From Pseudomonadaceae bacterium (lineage in GTDB: Bacteria; Pseudomonadota; Gammaproteobacteria; Pseudomonadales; Pseudomonadaceae), in assembly GCA_030602315.1 (NCBI GenBank), contig JAUVZY010000005.1, forward strand, positions 1-64,000: a stretch of DNA of 64,000 nt. Reading direction: 5' to 3'. The notes under the pieces are model-generated. The model had not been told where the DNA came from, searched no databases, and saw only the letters and a list, made by a program, of their open reading frames with translations. The position numbers and the translations under genes are program-made. Numbering within the stretch: position 1 is the first letter of the stretch; each line of letters begins with the position of its first letter. This document shows positions 11,453 through 19,260 of this stretch, piece by piece.

Positions 11453-13816
11453 ATGAACGCGCCGCGCAACCCGATCGTCGCCGTGGTGGGCAACCCCAAC
11501 TGCGGCAAGACCACGCTGTTCAACGCCTTGACCGGCGCCCGCCAGGCGGTGGGCAACTGGGCGGGGGTGACGGTGGAGAAGAAGGTGGGCCGCGCCGCCC
11601 ACGCCGGTCTCGACCTCGAAATCGTCGACCTGCCCGGCACCTACTGCCTGTCGTTCGGCGACGCCGCGTCGGAAGACGAGCGCATCGCGCGCGACTACAT
11701 CGCCTCCGGCGAGGCGGACGCGATCCTCAACATCGTCGACGCCTCCAACCTCGAACGCAACCTCTACGTCACCGTGCAGCTCCTGGAGATGCGGGTGCCG
11801 ATGGTGGTGGCCCTCAACATGATGGACGCCGCCGAGGCCAACGGCGTCGAGATCGACGCCGCCAAGCTCGCCGAGCGCCTCGGCTGCCCGGTGGTGCCGA
11901 TGGTGGCGTCCCGCGGCAAGGGCGTGCGCGAAGCCCTCGACGCCGTGGTCGCGACGATCCGCGATCCCGCTCCGGCGGCGGCGCGGGTGGTCTATCCGCC
12001 CGCGATCGAGACGGCGGTGGTGGCGGCCTCCGCCCTGCCCGGTCTGGTTCCGGCCGATGCCAAGGGCTCCAACGCCGACGCCCGGTTCGCCGCGCTGCGC
12101 GCCATCGAAGACGTGGAGGGCGCGGCGCGGATGCTGCCGCGCGCCAGCTTCGCCCGGCTGGAGGAGATCGTCGCCGCCGCCGAGGAAGACCTCGGCGACA
12201 CCCTCGACATCCTCCTCGCCGACGGCCGCTACGCCTTCATCGGCGGCATCTCGGCCGACGCGGTGCGGCAGAAGGGCCGCGCCACCGCGGCGCTGACGCA
12301 GCGGATCGACCGCGTCGTCCTGCACCGCGTCTTCGGCCTGCCGATCTTCCTCGGCGTGATGTATGCGATGTTCCTGTTCACCATCAACATCGGCGGCGCG
12401 TTCATCGACTTTTTCGACCAGTTCTTCGGAACCCTGTTCGTCGACGGCGTCGGCCACCTGCTCAGCAACGTCGGCGCGCCCGACTGGGCGGTGGCGCTGA
12501 TCGCCGACGGCGTCGGCGGCGGCATCCAGACCGTCGCCACCTTCGTGCCGGTGATCGGCTGCCTGTTCCTGTTCCTCTCGTTCCTCGAGGATTCGGGCTA
12601 CATGGCGCGCGCCGCGTTCGTGATGGACCGGGTGATGCGCGCCATCGGCCTGCCGGGCAAGGCGTTCGTGCCGCTGATCGTCGGCTTCGGCTGCGGCGTG
12701 CCCGCGGTGATGGCCACCCGCACCCTCGAAAACCCCCGCGACCGCATCCTCACCGCGCTGATGGCGCCGTTCATGTCGTGCGGCGCGCGGCTGCCGGTCT
12801 ACGTGCTGTTCGCCGCCGCGTTCTTCCCCGAGAACGGCCAGAACATCGTCTTCGCCCTCTACCTCATCGGCATCGCCGCCGCCATCGGCACCGGCTTCCT
12901 GCTGAAGTCCACGCTGCTGCGCGGCGACACCTCGCCGTTCATCATGGAGCTGCCGCCCTACCACCTGCCGCAGACCTGGAGCCTGCTGCTGCGCGCCTGG
13001 GACCGGCTCAAGGTGTTCGTGCTGCGCGCGGGCAGGATGATCGTCGGCGTCGTGGTGGTGCTGTCGTTCCTGAACTCCTGGGGCACCGACGGCAGCTTCG
13101 GCAACGCCGACACCGACCGCTCGGTGCTGTCGGAAATCGGCCGCGGCGTCGCCCCGGTGCTCGCGCCGATGGGCGTCACCGAGGAGAACTGGCCCGCCGC
13201 GGTAGGCATGTTCACCGGCGTGTTCGCCAAGGAAGCGGTGATCGGCACCCTCAACGCCCTCTACGCCAACGTCGGCACGGACGACGCCGAAGAGGACGCG
13301 GGCGCGGCGGAAGCCGAGGAGGGCTTCGACCTCTGGGGCAACCTCGCGGCGGCGTTCGCCACCATCCCGGAAAATCTCGCGGGCGTGGCCGACAGCCTCG
13401 CCGATCCCCTCGGCCTTTCGGTCGGCGACCTCACCGACTCGGCGGCGGTGGCCGAGAGCAACGCGGTGGAGGTGAGCACCCTCACCGCGATGCAGACCCT
13501 GTTCGGCAGCCAGGCGGCGGCGTTCGCCTATCTCCTCGCGGTGCTGCTCTACATGCCGTGCGTCGCGGCGATGGGCGCGATCTACCGCGAGACCGGCGCG
13601 GGCTGGGCGACCTTCGCCGCGCTCTGGACCACCGGCCTCGGCTACGGCGCCGCCACCTTGTTCTATCAGGTCGCCACCTACGCCGAGCATCCGCAAAGCT
13701 CGGGCGTGGCGATCGGCTGCGTGCTCGCCGCCCTCGCGGCGGCGGTGGCGGCGATGCGCCACCTCGGCACGCCGCCGGAGGTCCGCCCGACGGAGGCGCT
13801 GCGCCATGCTGAGTGA
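11453..13816 (+). CDS. feoB: Ferrous iron transporter FeoB
   Basis: Inner-membrane Fe(II) importer of 787 residues. The N-terminal G domain shows G1 GNPNCGKT (13-20) and G3 DLPG (59-62), with G4 NMMD further on, then a helical GDI-like domain. The membrane part contains two Gate regions with the conserved cysteines in GFGCGVPA and SCGARLPVY, and LLYMPCVAA. A loop rich in Asp, Glu and Ala (about residues 605-630) is longer than usual. It overlaps feoC by 11 bases. Under the Fur-type promoter at 10787, it should be induced in iron shortage. Confidence 0.97.
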   Translation: MNAPRNPIVAVVGNPNCGKTTLFNALTGARQAVGNWAGVTVEKKVGRAAHAGLDLEIVDLPGTYCLSFGDAASEDERIARDYIASGEADAILNIVDASNLERNLYVTVQLLEMRVPMVVALNMMDAAEANGVEIDAAKLAERLGCPVVPMVASRGKGVREALDAVVATIRDPAPAAARVVYPPAIETAVVAASALPGLVPADAKGSNADARFAALRAIEDVEGAARMLPRASFARLEEIVAAAEEDLGDTLDILLADGRYAFIGGISADAVRQKGRATAALTQRIDRVVLHRVFGLPIFLGVMYAMFLFTINIGGAFIDFFDQFFGTLFVDGVGHLLSNVGAPDWAVALIADGVGGGIQTVATFVPVIGCLFLFLSFLEDSGYMARAAFVMDRVMRAIGLPGKAFVPLIVGFGCGVPAVMATRTLENPRDRILTALMAPFMSCGARLPVYVLFAAAFFPENGQNIVFALYLIGIAAAIGTGFLLKSTLLRGDTSPFIMELPPYHLPQTWSLLLRAWDRLKVFVLRAGRMIVGVVVVLSFLNSWGTDGSFGNADTDRSVLSEIGRGVAPVLAPMGVTEENWPAAVGMFTGVFAKEAVIGTLNALYANVGTDDAEEDAGAAEAEEGFDLWGNLAAAFATIPENLAGVADSLADPLGLSVGDLTDSAAVAESNAVEVSTLTAMQTLFGSQAAAFAYLLAVLLYMPCVAAMGAIYRETGAGWATFAALWTTGLGYGAATLFYQVATYAEHPQSSGVAIGCVLAALAAAVAAMRHLGTPPEVRPTEALRHAE

Positions 13817-14027
13817 CATCCGCATCTATCTGTCGGAACGCGGTCGCGCGCCGCTCTCCGACATCGCCGTCCGCCTCGGCGTCACCCCCGACGCCGCGCG
13901 CGGCATGCTCCAGCACTGGATGCGCAAGGGCAAGGTCTGCCGCCTCGCCGACTGCAAGGCCTGCTCGCGCGGCTGCGGCGAATGCGGGGAAAGCGCCGCC
14001 AACGAAATCTACGAGTGGCGCGCCTGA
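13806..14027 (+). CDS. feoC: FeoC-like winged-helix Fe-S protein
   Basis: 73-residue protein with a winged-helix N-terminal half (residues 1-42) and five cysteines at 45, 50, 53, 57 and 60, the spacing of an oxygen-sensitive Fe-S cluster as in FeoC. In characterised FeoC proteins this part protects or tunes FeoB. The start ATG lies inside the end of feoB (11-bp overlap). It is followed by a convergent XRE regulator gene after 19 bp. Confidence 0.9.
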   Translation: MLSDIRIYLSERGRAPLSDIAVRLGVTPDAARGMLQHWMRKGKVCRLADCKACSRGCGECGESAANEIYEWRA

Positions 14028-14046
14028 GCGCGCCGCTTGCCGCCGC

Positions 14047-14262
14047 TCAGGCCTCGTCCTCCGCGACGTAGGCGAGAATGTCGCCGGGTTGGCACGCCAG
14101 CTCCCGGCAGATCGCCTCCAGGGTGGAGAACCGCACCCCCTTGACCCGCCCCTGGCGCAGCAGCGACAGGTTGGATTCGGTGATGCCGATCGCCTGCGCC
14201 AGGTCGTTGCCGCGGCGCTTGCGCTTCGCCAGCATCACGTCGAGGGTGACCACCACCGGCAT
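14047..14262 (-). CDS. Small XRE-family transcriptional regulator
   Basis: 71-residue helix-turn-helix protein: LDVMLAKRKRRGNDLAQAIGITESNLSLL positions the HTH in the first half, followed by FSTLEAICRELACQPGDILAY. This is the short YozG-like XRE type that typically accompanies DUF2975 membrane proteins. Its ATG 14262 sits 3 bases after the end of the DUF2975 gene, so they form a two-gene unit. Target genes unknown; autoregulation is likely by analogy. Confidence 0.85.
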   Translation of the reverse strand: MPVVVTLDVMLAKRKRRGNDLAQAIGITESNLSLLRQGRVKGVRFSTLEAICRELACQPGDILAYVAEDEA

Positions 14263-14264
14263 GC

Positions 14265-14807
14265 TCAGACGATCTCCGCGTTTTCGTCGCGCAGGCGTGC
14301 CGCTTCGGCGAACGCCCACGCCAGCATGCCCGCCACCGCCGCCAGGAACAGCGCCGCGCAATCCCCCACCGAAAGCCCGAGGGACAGCATCCGCTGCCCA
14401 GGCGGGTTGCCCAAAGTCAGCACCAGAACGATGGCGGGCCGATACAGCAGGCCGACGCCGAACAGCACCGCGAGGCTCCGCGCCGCCCGGCGCAGGCGCG
14501 CGGAACTGGCGTCCGAGAACACCTCGCCGCGCGCGAACCCGGCGAACAGCCCGTGCAGCACCGCCAGCAGCCACGCCATCACCCCCGCAGGCACCAGGGT
14601 GACCGCCGCCGCCGCCGCGCGCTGAACCGCCGTCAGGGTTTCGGGATACGGAATGCCGGAAGGCATCTCCGCATACACCGCCGGAGCCTCCACCAGCCCC
14701 CACCACACCGGCGGAGCCAGAAGCAGAACCGGCACCGCCCCCACGCACACCCGGCTCAACCGCCGGGACAACCGGCGCACCCGCGCCATCGCGAACGACT
14801 CCTGCAT
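14265..14807 (-). CDS. DUF2975-family four-helix membrane protein
   Basis: 180-residue integral membrane protein with about four hydrophobic segments (near residues 18-38, 60-85, 105-130, 145-165). Its partner is the small XRE regulator immediately downstream, the usual DUF2975 arrangement; the function of the pair is not established. ATG 14807 is chosen because GGGAGGACAAG lies just upstream; an in-frame ATG at 14861 lacks a Shine-Dalgarno. The upstream 500 bp are AT-rich. Confidence 0.72.
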   Translation of the reverse strand: MQESFAMARVRRLSRRLSRVCVGAVPVLLLAPPVWWGLVEAPAVYAEMPSGIPYPETLTAVQRAAAAAVTLVPAGVMAWLLAVLHGLFAGFARGEVFSDASSARLRRAARSLAVLFGVGLLYRPAIVLVLTLGNPPGQRMLSLGLSVGDCAALFLAAVAGMLAWAFAEAARLRDENAEIV

Positions 14808-15068
14808 CGTCTTGTCCTCCCTGGGTCCGATGCCCCAAGGATTCCGGATTTTATTCCGCACGACAACGATAACTTTCTGTTTTACGAAAATTTATATCTG
14901 TCGAACGGTGAATCTCCCTCTATTTTCCGCCCCTCCCCGCTCTCCGGCCCCGGCGCAATTTCTCTTCTTCCGCCCCGAGACGCGTTCGCGCCCCAAATTT
15001 TCATCCTGTTTTCCCAGACCTTGCACGCTTCTCAAGAAGCACTCGTAAATAAGTCGATTTTGCTTCTG

Positions 15069-15093
15069 CTTGCGAATGATTATCGCTATCATC
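15069..15093 (+). promoter_or_regulatory. Fur-type iron box, second copy
   Basis: CTTGCGAATGATT at 15069-15081 is identical to the feo site over 13 bases and continues TATCGCTATCATC. The TATCAT at 15087-15092 sits where the feo -10 lies, so this is probably a promoter as well as an operator. It reads rightwards towards the hydrolase gene at 15306 and the hairpin at 15124. Confidence 0.6.
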
Positions 15094-15123
15094 CCCCTCG
15101 ACCACACGGCTTGGATTGGTCCA

Positions 15124-15169
15124 AACCCCGCCCGCCCCGGTACGGCACATACCGGACGCGGGCGGGGTT
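15124..15169 (+). terminator. Strong two-part hairpin downstream of the Fur-type site
   Basis: The outer stem is 12 of 12 paired: AACCCCGCCCGC at 15124-15135 with GCGGGCGGGGTT at 15158-15169. The inner stem is CCGGTA (15137-15142) with TACCGG (15150-15155). GAACGTTTT follows, a weak T-run. It may terminate a short transcript starting at the Fur-type promoter about 35 nt upstream, act as an attenuator for the hydrolase gene, or shield the regions from each other. Confidence 0.5.
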
Positions 15170-15274
15170 GAACGTTTTCCCCCACCGTGCGCGCGGCGGC
15201 CGCCCGCCCAGGTTCGCCGCGTCGAATTTTTATCCGCTTCCCCGATCATCTTCCGGCCCCGGCAGCGCCATCTG

Positions 15275-15290
15275 TGGAACAGGCGTTCCA
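15275..15290 (+). promoter_or_regulatory. Palindromic candidate operator before the dehalogenase gene
   Basis: TGGAAC at 15275-15280 and GTTCCA at 15285-15290 form a perfect 6+4+6 inverted repeat immediately upstream of the GGAAGGTGAG ribosome-binding region. The form resembles TetR-family operators. No TetR gene lies nearby, so the binder is unknown. Confidence 0.35.
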
Positions 15291-15305
15291 ATGGAAGGTG
15301 AGACG

Positions 15306-16229
15306 ATGTCCGCGACCGAGACCCTGTTCCCCGGCTTTTCCGAGCACCGCGTCGCCGTCGGCGGCGGCGTCGAGATCTTCTGCCGCGTCGGCGGCAGCGG
15401 CCCGGCGGTGCTGCTGCTGCACGGTTACCCGCAGACCTCGGCGATGTGGCACCGCATCGCGCCGCGGCTCGCCCGGGACCATCTGGTCGTTTGCGCCGAT
15501 CTGCGGGGCTACGGCCGCTCCTCCAAGCCCGCCAGCGCGCCCGACCACGCCAGCTATTCCAAGCGCGCGATGGCGGCGGACATGGCGGCGGCGATGACGC
15601 ATTTCGGCGCCGAGCGGTTCTTCGTCGGCGCCCACGACCGGGGGGCACGGGTCGCCCACCGCCTCGCCGCCGATTTCCCGACGCGGGTGCGCGCCCTCTG
15701 CACCCTCGACATCGCGCCGACGCGCGAGATGTATCGCCACACCGGCGAGGCGTTCGCCCGCGCCTACTGGCACTGGTTCTTCCTGATTCAGAAGGCGCCG
15801 TTCCCCGAGCGCATGATTGGCGCCGACCCGGAGGCCTACTGGCGGAAAAAGTGCGGCTCCGGCTCGGCGGGAATGACCCCCTTCGCGCCCGAGGCGCTCG
15901 CCGAATACCTCGCCTGCTTCGCCGACCCGGAGACCATCCGCGGCAGTTGCGAGGACTACCGCGCCGCCGCCGCCATCGATATCGCCCACGACGACGCCGA
16001 CGGCGATGCCAAGCTGTCGATGCCGGTGCGCGCCCTGTGGGGCGAGCGCGGCATCATCGGCACCTGCTTCGACCCCCTGGCGCTGTGGCGGCAGCGCGCC
16101 GCCCGCGTCGAGGGCGGGCCGCTGCCGGGCGGCCACTACCTCGCCGAGGAATGCCCGGACCTGGTGCTCGCCGAATTCCGGGCGTTCTTCGGCCGCGTCG
16201 CGGCGGAGGAGGAAGAGGCCGCCACCTAA
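15306..16229 (+). CDS. Alpha/beta hydrolase, haloacetate (fluoroacetate) dehalogenase-like
   Basis: 307-residue alpha/beta hydrolase predicted to displace halide from haloacetates. All residues known to matter in fluoroacetate dehalogenase appear to be present: Asp nucleophile D111 in AHDRGARV with carboxylate-binding R112 and R115, acid D135 in TLDIAPT, catalytic H277 in GGHYL, and the halide pocket H156-W157 plus Y218 in CEDYRA. The oxyanion HGYPQTS motif is at 39-45. The chosen ATG follows GGAAGGTGAG; an in-frame ATG at 15291 would consume it. Upstream are a Fur-type site, a hairpin and a palindrome. Its stop overlaps the convergent PAAR gene. Epoxide hydrolase activity is an alternative. 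Confidence 0.78.
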   Translation: MSATETLFPGFSEHRVAVGGGVEIFCRVGGSGPAVLLLHGYPQTSAMWHRIAPRLARDHLVVCADLRGYGRSSKPASAPDHASYSKRAMAADMAAAMTHFGAERFFVGAHDRGARVAHRLAADFPTRVRALCTLDIAPTREMYRHTGEAFARAYWHWFFLIQKAPFPERMIGADPEAYWRKKCGSGSAGMTPFAPEALAEYLACFADPETIRGSCEDYRAAAAIDIAHDDADGDAKLSMPVRALWGERGIIGTCFDPLALWRQRAARVEGGPLPGGHYLAEECPDLVLAEFRAFFGRVAAEEEEAAT

Positions 16230-16522
16230 CCGATCAAAACCGTCATGCAGCCGAGCGCGATCGTGCCGCCGTGGGCGGTGGCATCCCCCAACCGCGCCGC
16301 CGCCTTGCCGCCGATGCGCACGGTTGCGGATCCGGCGACGATGACGTCGGGCGGACCGACGCAGACGCAGGCGTCGCCGACCACGGCGGCGGGCAACCCG
16401 CCGACCAGCACCGTCGCCACCCCAGGGCCGGAGATCGGCCCGCCGACGTGGGGGATCGGTATCGGTCCCGGCGCGTGGAGCGGGCAGATGTGGAAATCGG
16501 TCAGCCGTGCCGCCGGGGGCAT
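16226..16522 (-). CDS. PAAR-domain spike-tip protein
   Basis: 98-residue protein composed of one PAAR domain with regularly spaced glycine-rich turns: GPGVATVLVGGLPAAVVGD, CVCVGPPD, GSATVRIGGKAAARLGD and a C-terminal HGGTIALGCMTVLIG. PAAR proteins cap the VgrG needle of type VI secretion or related contractile injection machines, binding a metal ion at the tip. It follows the beta-helix gene at 16535-16855 by 12 bp in the same direction. No other secretion-system gene is in view, so it is an orphan pair. Confidence 0.82.
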   Translation of the reverse strand: MPPAARLTDFHICPLHAPGPIPIPHVGGPISGPGVATVLVGGLPAAVVGDACVCVGPPDVIVAGSATVRIGGKAAARLGDATAHGGTIALGCMTVLIG

Positions 16523-16534
16523 CGCGCGCTCCGC

Positions 16535-16855
16535 TCAGTTGATCGTGACGATGGCGCCGGTGATCGTGGTCTGAGCCGTCGCCGAAAGCTCGGCGACGTT
16601 CCCCGACGCCAGCGTCAGGCGCGCGTCGGCGGTCAGGGAGAGGCACCCGCCCGCGCGAATGCTGACGTCGCCTGCGCTCTCCAGGCTGATGCCGGTCGCG
16701 GAAAAGCGGGCGCTGTTGCCACGGCCGTCGGCGATCGCCAGGGCGCCGTCGCCGTCGCCAACGACGATCCGGCATCCCCCGGGGGTGACGATCGTCAGCG
16801 TGCGGGTTTCATGATCGTAGGCGATCGCGAGATCGGTTCGCTCGGTCTCGGACAT
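16535..16855 (-). CDS. Small beta-helix protein resembling the VgrG / gpV spike C-terminus
   Basis: 106 residues dominated by short alternating strands such as RTLTIVTPGGCRIVV, GDGALAIADGRG, GISLESAGDVSIRAGG, CLSLTADARLTLASG and TTITGAIVTIN. This is the pattern of the triple-stranded beta-helix of phage and type VI spikes, without the VgrG N-terminal domains. ATG 16855 follows GGAAGGGGGA and is better than the ATG at 16897. With the PAAR gene it would make a minimal needle tip. Confidence in the fold is moderate. Confidence 0.62.
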   Translation of the reverse strand: MSETERTDLAIAYDHETRTLTIVTPGGCRIVVGDGDGALAIADGRGNSARFSATGISLESAGDVSIRAGGCLSLTADARLTLASGNVAELSATAQTTITGAIVTIN

Positions 16856-16933
16856 GGGTCCCCCTTCCGGTTCGCCGGTGGAGACCAAGCCTAGCATCCT
16901 CCCGGAGCGAAGGACAGGAAGCCGGGTGCCGCC

Positions 16934-17860
16934 TCAGCCGAAGCGGCGGCGCAGGTAGCTGGTGAACATCGCGCCGGAGACGTTCTGCATCACGCTGAAC
17001 ACCGCGCTCGGCACCGCCGCCAGCGGCGAGAAGTGCGCCTGCGCCAACGCCGCGCCGAGGCCCGAGTTCTGCATCCCCACCTCGATGGCGAGGGTCTTGC
17101 GCTGCGCCAGCGACATCCCCGCCGCGTGGGAAGCGGCGTAGCCCACCAGCATGCCGACGACGTTGTGCGCCGCCACCACCGCGACGATCAGCAGCCCGCC
17201 TTGCGCCAGCTTCGGCTGGTTGGCGGCCACCACCGCGGCGATGATCGTCACCACCAGCGCCGCGCTCGCCACCGGCATGCCCGCCTGCAGCCACGCTCCG
17301 GCGCGGGGGAACACGCTCTTGATCGCGGCGCCCAGGGCGAGCGGCACCAGGATCACCTTGACGATGCTCATCAGCATGCTCGCCGCGTCCACCGGCAGGT
17401 ACTGGCTGGCGAGCAGCCACACCAGCGCCGGAGTGGCGAACGGCGCCAGGAGGGTGGAGACGGTGGTGAGGGTGACCGACAGCGCCACGTCGCCCTTGGC
17501 GAGATAGGTCATCACGTTGCTGGCGGTGCCGCCGGGGCAGCAGCCCACCAGCACCACCCCCGCGGCGACCTCGGGCGGCATGGCGAACAGCCGCGTCAGA
17601 GCGAAGGCCACCAGCGGCATGATGGTGAACTGGGCGAGCACGCCCACCGCCACCTCCCGCGGGTGGCGCGCCACCTGGGCGAAATCGGCGGGCGACAGGG
17701 TCAGCCCCATGCCGAACATCACCACCCCCAGCAGCCAGACGATGTGCGGCACCAGCGGCAGGAAAATCTCCGGCGAGACGTAGGCCAGCGCCGAAACCCC
17801 CAGCACCCAGAAGGCGAAGGTTTTGCCGACGAAACGCGAGATCGCAGCGAGAACGTCCAT
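16934..17860 (-). CDS. Bile acid:sodium symporter family (BASS) transporter, copy A
   Basis: 308-residue inner-membrane protein with about nine hydrophobic segments. BASS signatures are visible: FGMGLTLSPADF, VGCCPGGTASNVMTYLAKGDVALSVTLTT (the crossover helix region) and AIEVGMQNSGLGAALA. Family members move organic anions such as pantoate, pyruvate or bile acids with sodium; substrate here is unknown. ATG 17860 follows a GGGGGAG stretch. A paralogue of exactly the same length lies at 19261-20187 on the same strand, with an opposite-strand ligase-like gene between them. Confidence 0.88.
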   Translation of the reverse strand: MDVLAAISRFVGKTFAFWVLGVSALAYVSPEIFLPLVPHIVWLLGVVMFGMGLTLSPADFAQVARHPREVAVGVLAQFTIMPLVAFALTRLFAMPPEVAAGVVLVGCCPGGTASNVMTYLAKGDVALSVTLTTVSTLLAPFATPALVWLLASQYLPVDAASMLMSIVKVILVPLALGAAIKSVFPRAGAWLQAGMPVASAALVVTIIAAVVAANQPKLAQGGLLIVAVVAAHNVVGMLVGYAASHAAGMSLAQRKTLAIEVGMQNSGLGAALAQAHFSPLAAVPSAVFSVMQNVSGAMFTSYLRRRFG

Positions 17861-17955
17861 TCCCCGTCTCCCCCAAGGCGCGAACAGCGGCGGACCATAC
17901 GCGCTTCCGCGGAGTTTGGGGAGTCGAATCTGGCGCCCTCCGCGCCGGGCCGTCG

Positions 17956-17985
17956 TTGACTTCCCCTTCCGTCTCCCCGTAACAA
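17956..17985 (+). promoter_or_regulatory. Weak candidate promoter for the ligase-like gene
   Basis: TTGACT at 17956-17961 and TAACAA at 17980-17985 are separated by 18 bp, about 30 bp before the ATG at 18015. The match is partial and rests on position. Confidence 0.3.
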
Positions 17986-18014
17986 GGAGCACTTCCTCAC
18001 CCCGGGGGGACCCG

Positions 18015-19205
18015 ATGAACCGCTCGTTGATTCTGCTTCAGTCGCTGGCCTTGCTGCCGGTGATCCTGGTTTCCAACCGTGCCGCCGCCCTGGTTCTCGC
18101 GATCATGGTCGTCGCCGCGGCGCTACGGCGCCAGCCCCTCGGGCGGGTGGGGGCGTTGCCGCCGCTCCTCGCCCTGCTGGGTTTCGGCGCGGTGACCGCG
18201 CTGTGGTCGGTGGACCCGGGCAACACCCTCGGCAAGGTCACCCAGCTCGCCGGCATCGCCATTGCCGCGTTCGCCCTCGCGGGCACCGCCGAGCGTTGGA
18301 GCGACGCGGATCGCGAGGTTCTGGCCCACGCCGCGCTGGTCGGCTGGGGTGTGGCGGTGGCGATCCCGCTGCTCGACCTAGCCGCCCACGACGCCGTCGC
18401 CGCCGCGTTGCGCGCCGTCTTCGGCGAGTTCAGCCGCCTCGACGCGCCGCATCTGGTGGAAAAGGCGGGCGTCACCGCCCTGGTGCTCGCCACCTTCCCG
18501 GCGCTCGCGGCGTTGCGGCGGGTGGATGCGCCGAAGCTCCTGTTTCCGCTGCTCCTCGCCCTCGCCGCCGCCGCCGCGGTGACGGTGGACGGTTCCGCAG
18601 CGCTGCTGTTGTCGGTAAGCGGCGGCGCGGCATGGCTGCTGCACGCCCGATGGCCGCGCCTGATGCGCGACCTGCTGCGTTTCGGCGTGCCCGCCGCGGT
18701 GCTGGCGATGCCGCTGCTGCCGATGCTGGTGGACCCGCTCGCGGCGATCCAGGCGGTGCCGCAGATCAACACCTCGAACTTCTACCGCCTGACGATCTGG
18801 GATTTCACCTACCGGCATATCGTCGAGCAGCCGTGGCTCGGCTGGGGCCTCGACGCCGCCCGAGTCTTCCCCGGCGCGGGCGACAAGTTCACCGTCCTCA
18901 TCCCCGATTATCGGGGAGCGCCGCTGGAGTTCACCGCCGCGAACCTGCCGCTCCACCCCCACAACGGACCGTTGCAGCTGTGGCTGGAGCTGGGCGGCGT
19001 GGGCGCGGCGCTCGTCGCCGTCTGCCTGTGGCGGGCGATTTCGTCGGCGGTGGCGCCCGAACGGGAGGATGCGCCGATGGCCGCCCTGTTCGCCGCCGCC
19101 GCGGTGCCGTTCCTGGTGTCGTTCGGGGTGTTCCAGTCGTGGTGGCTGGCGCTGGTGATTCTGCTGTGGGCCGCCACCCGCGCGCTGGTGCCGCGCGCCG
19201 GATAA
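18015..19205 (+). CDS. O-antigen ligase / polymerase-like (Wzy/WaaL family) membrane protein
   Basis: 396-residue polytopic inner-membrane protein with ten or more hydrophobic segments. The large periplasmic loop (about residues 245-325) holds the features expected of O-antigen ligases: FYRLTIWDFTYRHIVEQPWLGWGLDAAR and HPHNGPLQLWLELG, where the His-Asn pair is typical of the active loop. It would join or polymerise glycan on lipid carrier at the periplasmic face. ATG 18015 follows CGGGGGGACCC. It sits alone between two transporters and away from other glycan genes. Confidence 0.78.
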   Translation: MNRSLILLQSLALLPVILVSNRAAALVLAIMVVAAALRRQPLGRVGALPPLLALLGFGAVTALWSVDPGNTLGKVTQLAGIAIAAFALAGTAERWSDADREVLAHAALVGWGVAVAIPLLDLAAHDAVAAALRAVFGEFSRLDAPHLVEKAGVTALVLATFPALAALRRVDAPKLLFPLLLALAAAAAVTVDGSAALLLSVSGGAAWLLHARWPRLMRDLLRFGVPAAVLAMPLLPMLVDPLAAIQAVPQINTSNFYRLTIWDFTYRHIVEQPWLGWGLDAARVFPGAGDKFTVLIPDYRGAPLEFTAANLPLHPHNGPLQLWLELGGVGAALVAVCLWRAISSAVAPEREDAPMAALFAAAAVPFLVSFGVFQSWWLALVILLWAATRALVPRAG

Positions 19206-19260
19206 GCCAAGGGCGCGGCGTTCCCCCCGGTCCGCCGCGCCCCGCGTCCGCCGCCGCCGG

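Larger units (their letters stand above)
14808..15305. other. Gene-free regulatory region between DUF2975 and dehalogenase genes
   Basis: About 500 bp without a supportable ORF, unusually AT-rich between 14840 and 15100. It holds a Fur-type site (15069-15093), a long stable hairpin (15124-15169) and a palindrome just before the dehalogenase start (15275-15290). A small RNA between the Fur site and the hairpin cannot be excluded. Confidence 0.6.

Noticed and set aside
14892-15185. 97-codon minus-strand ORF over the Fur-type site and hairpin
   Set aside because: Covers clear regulatory DNA and has no recognisable protein features.
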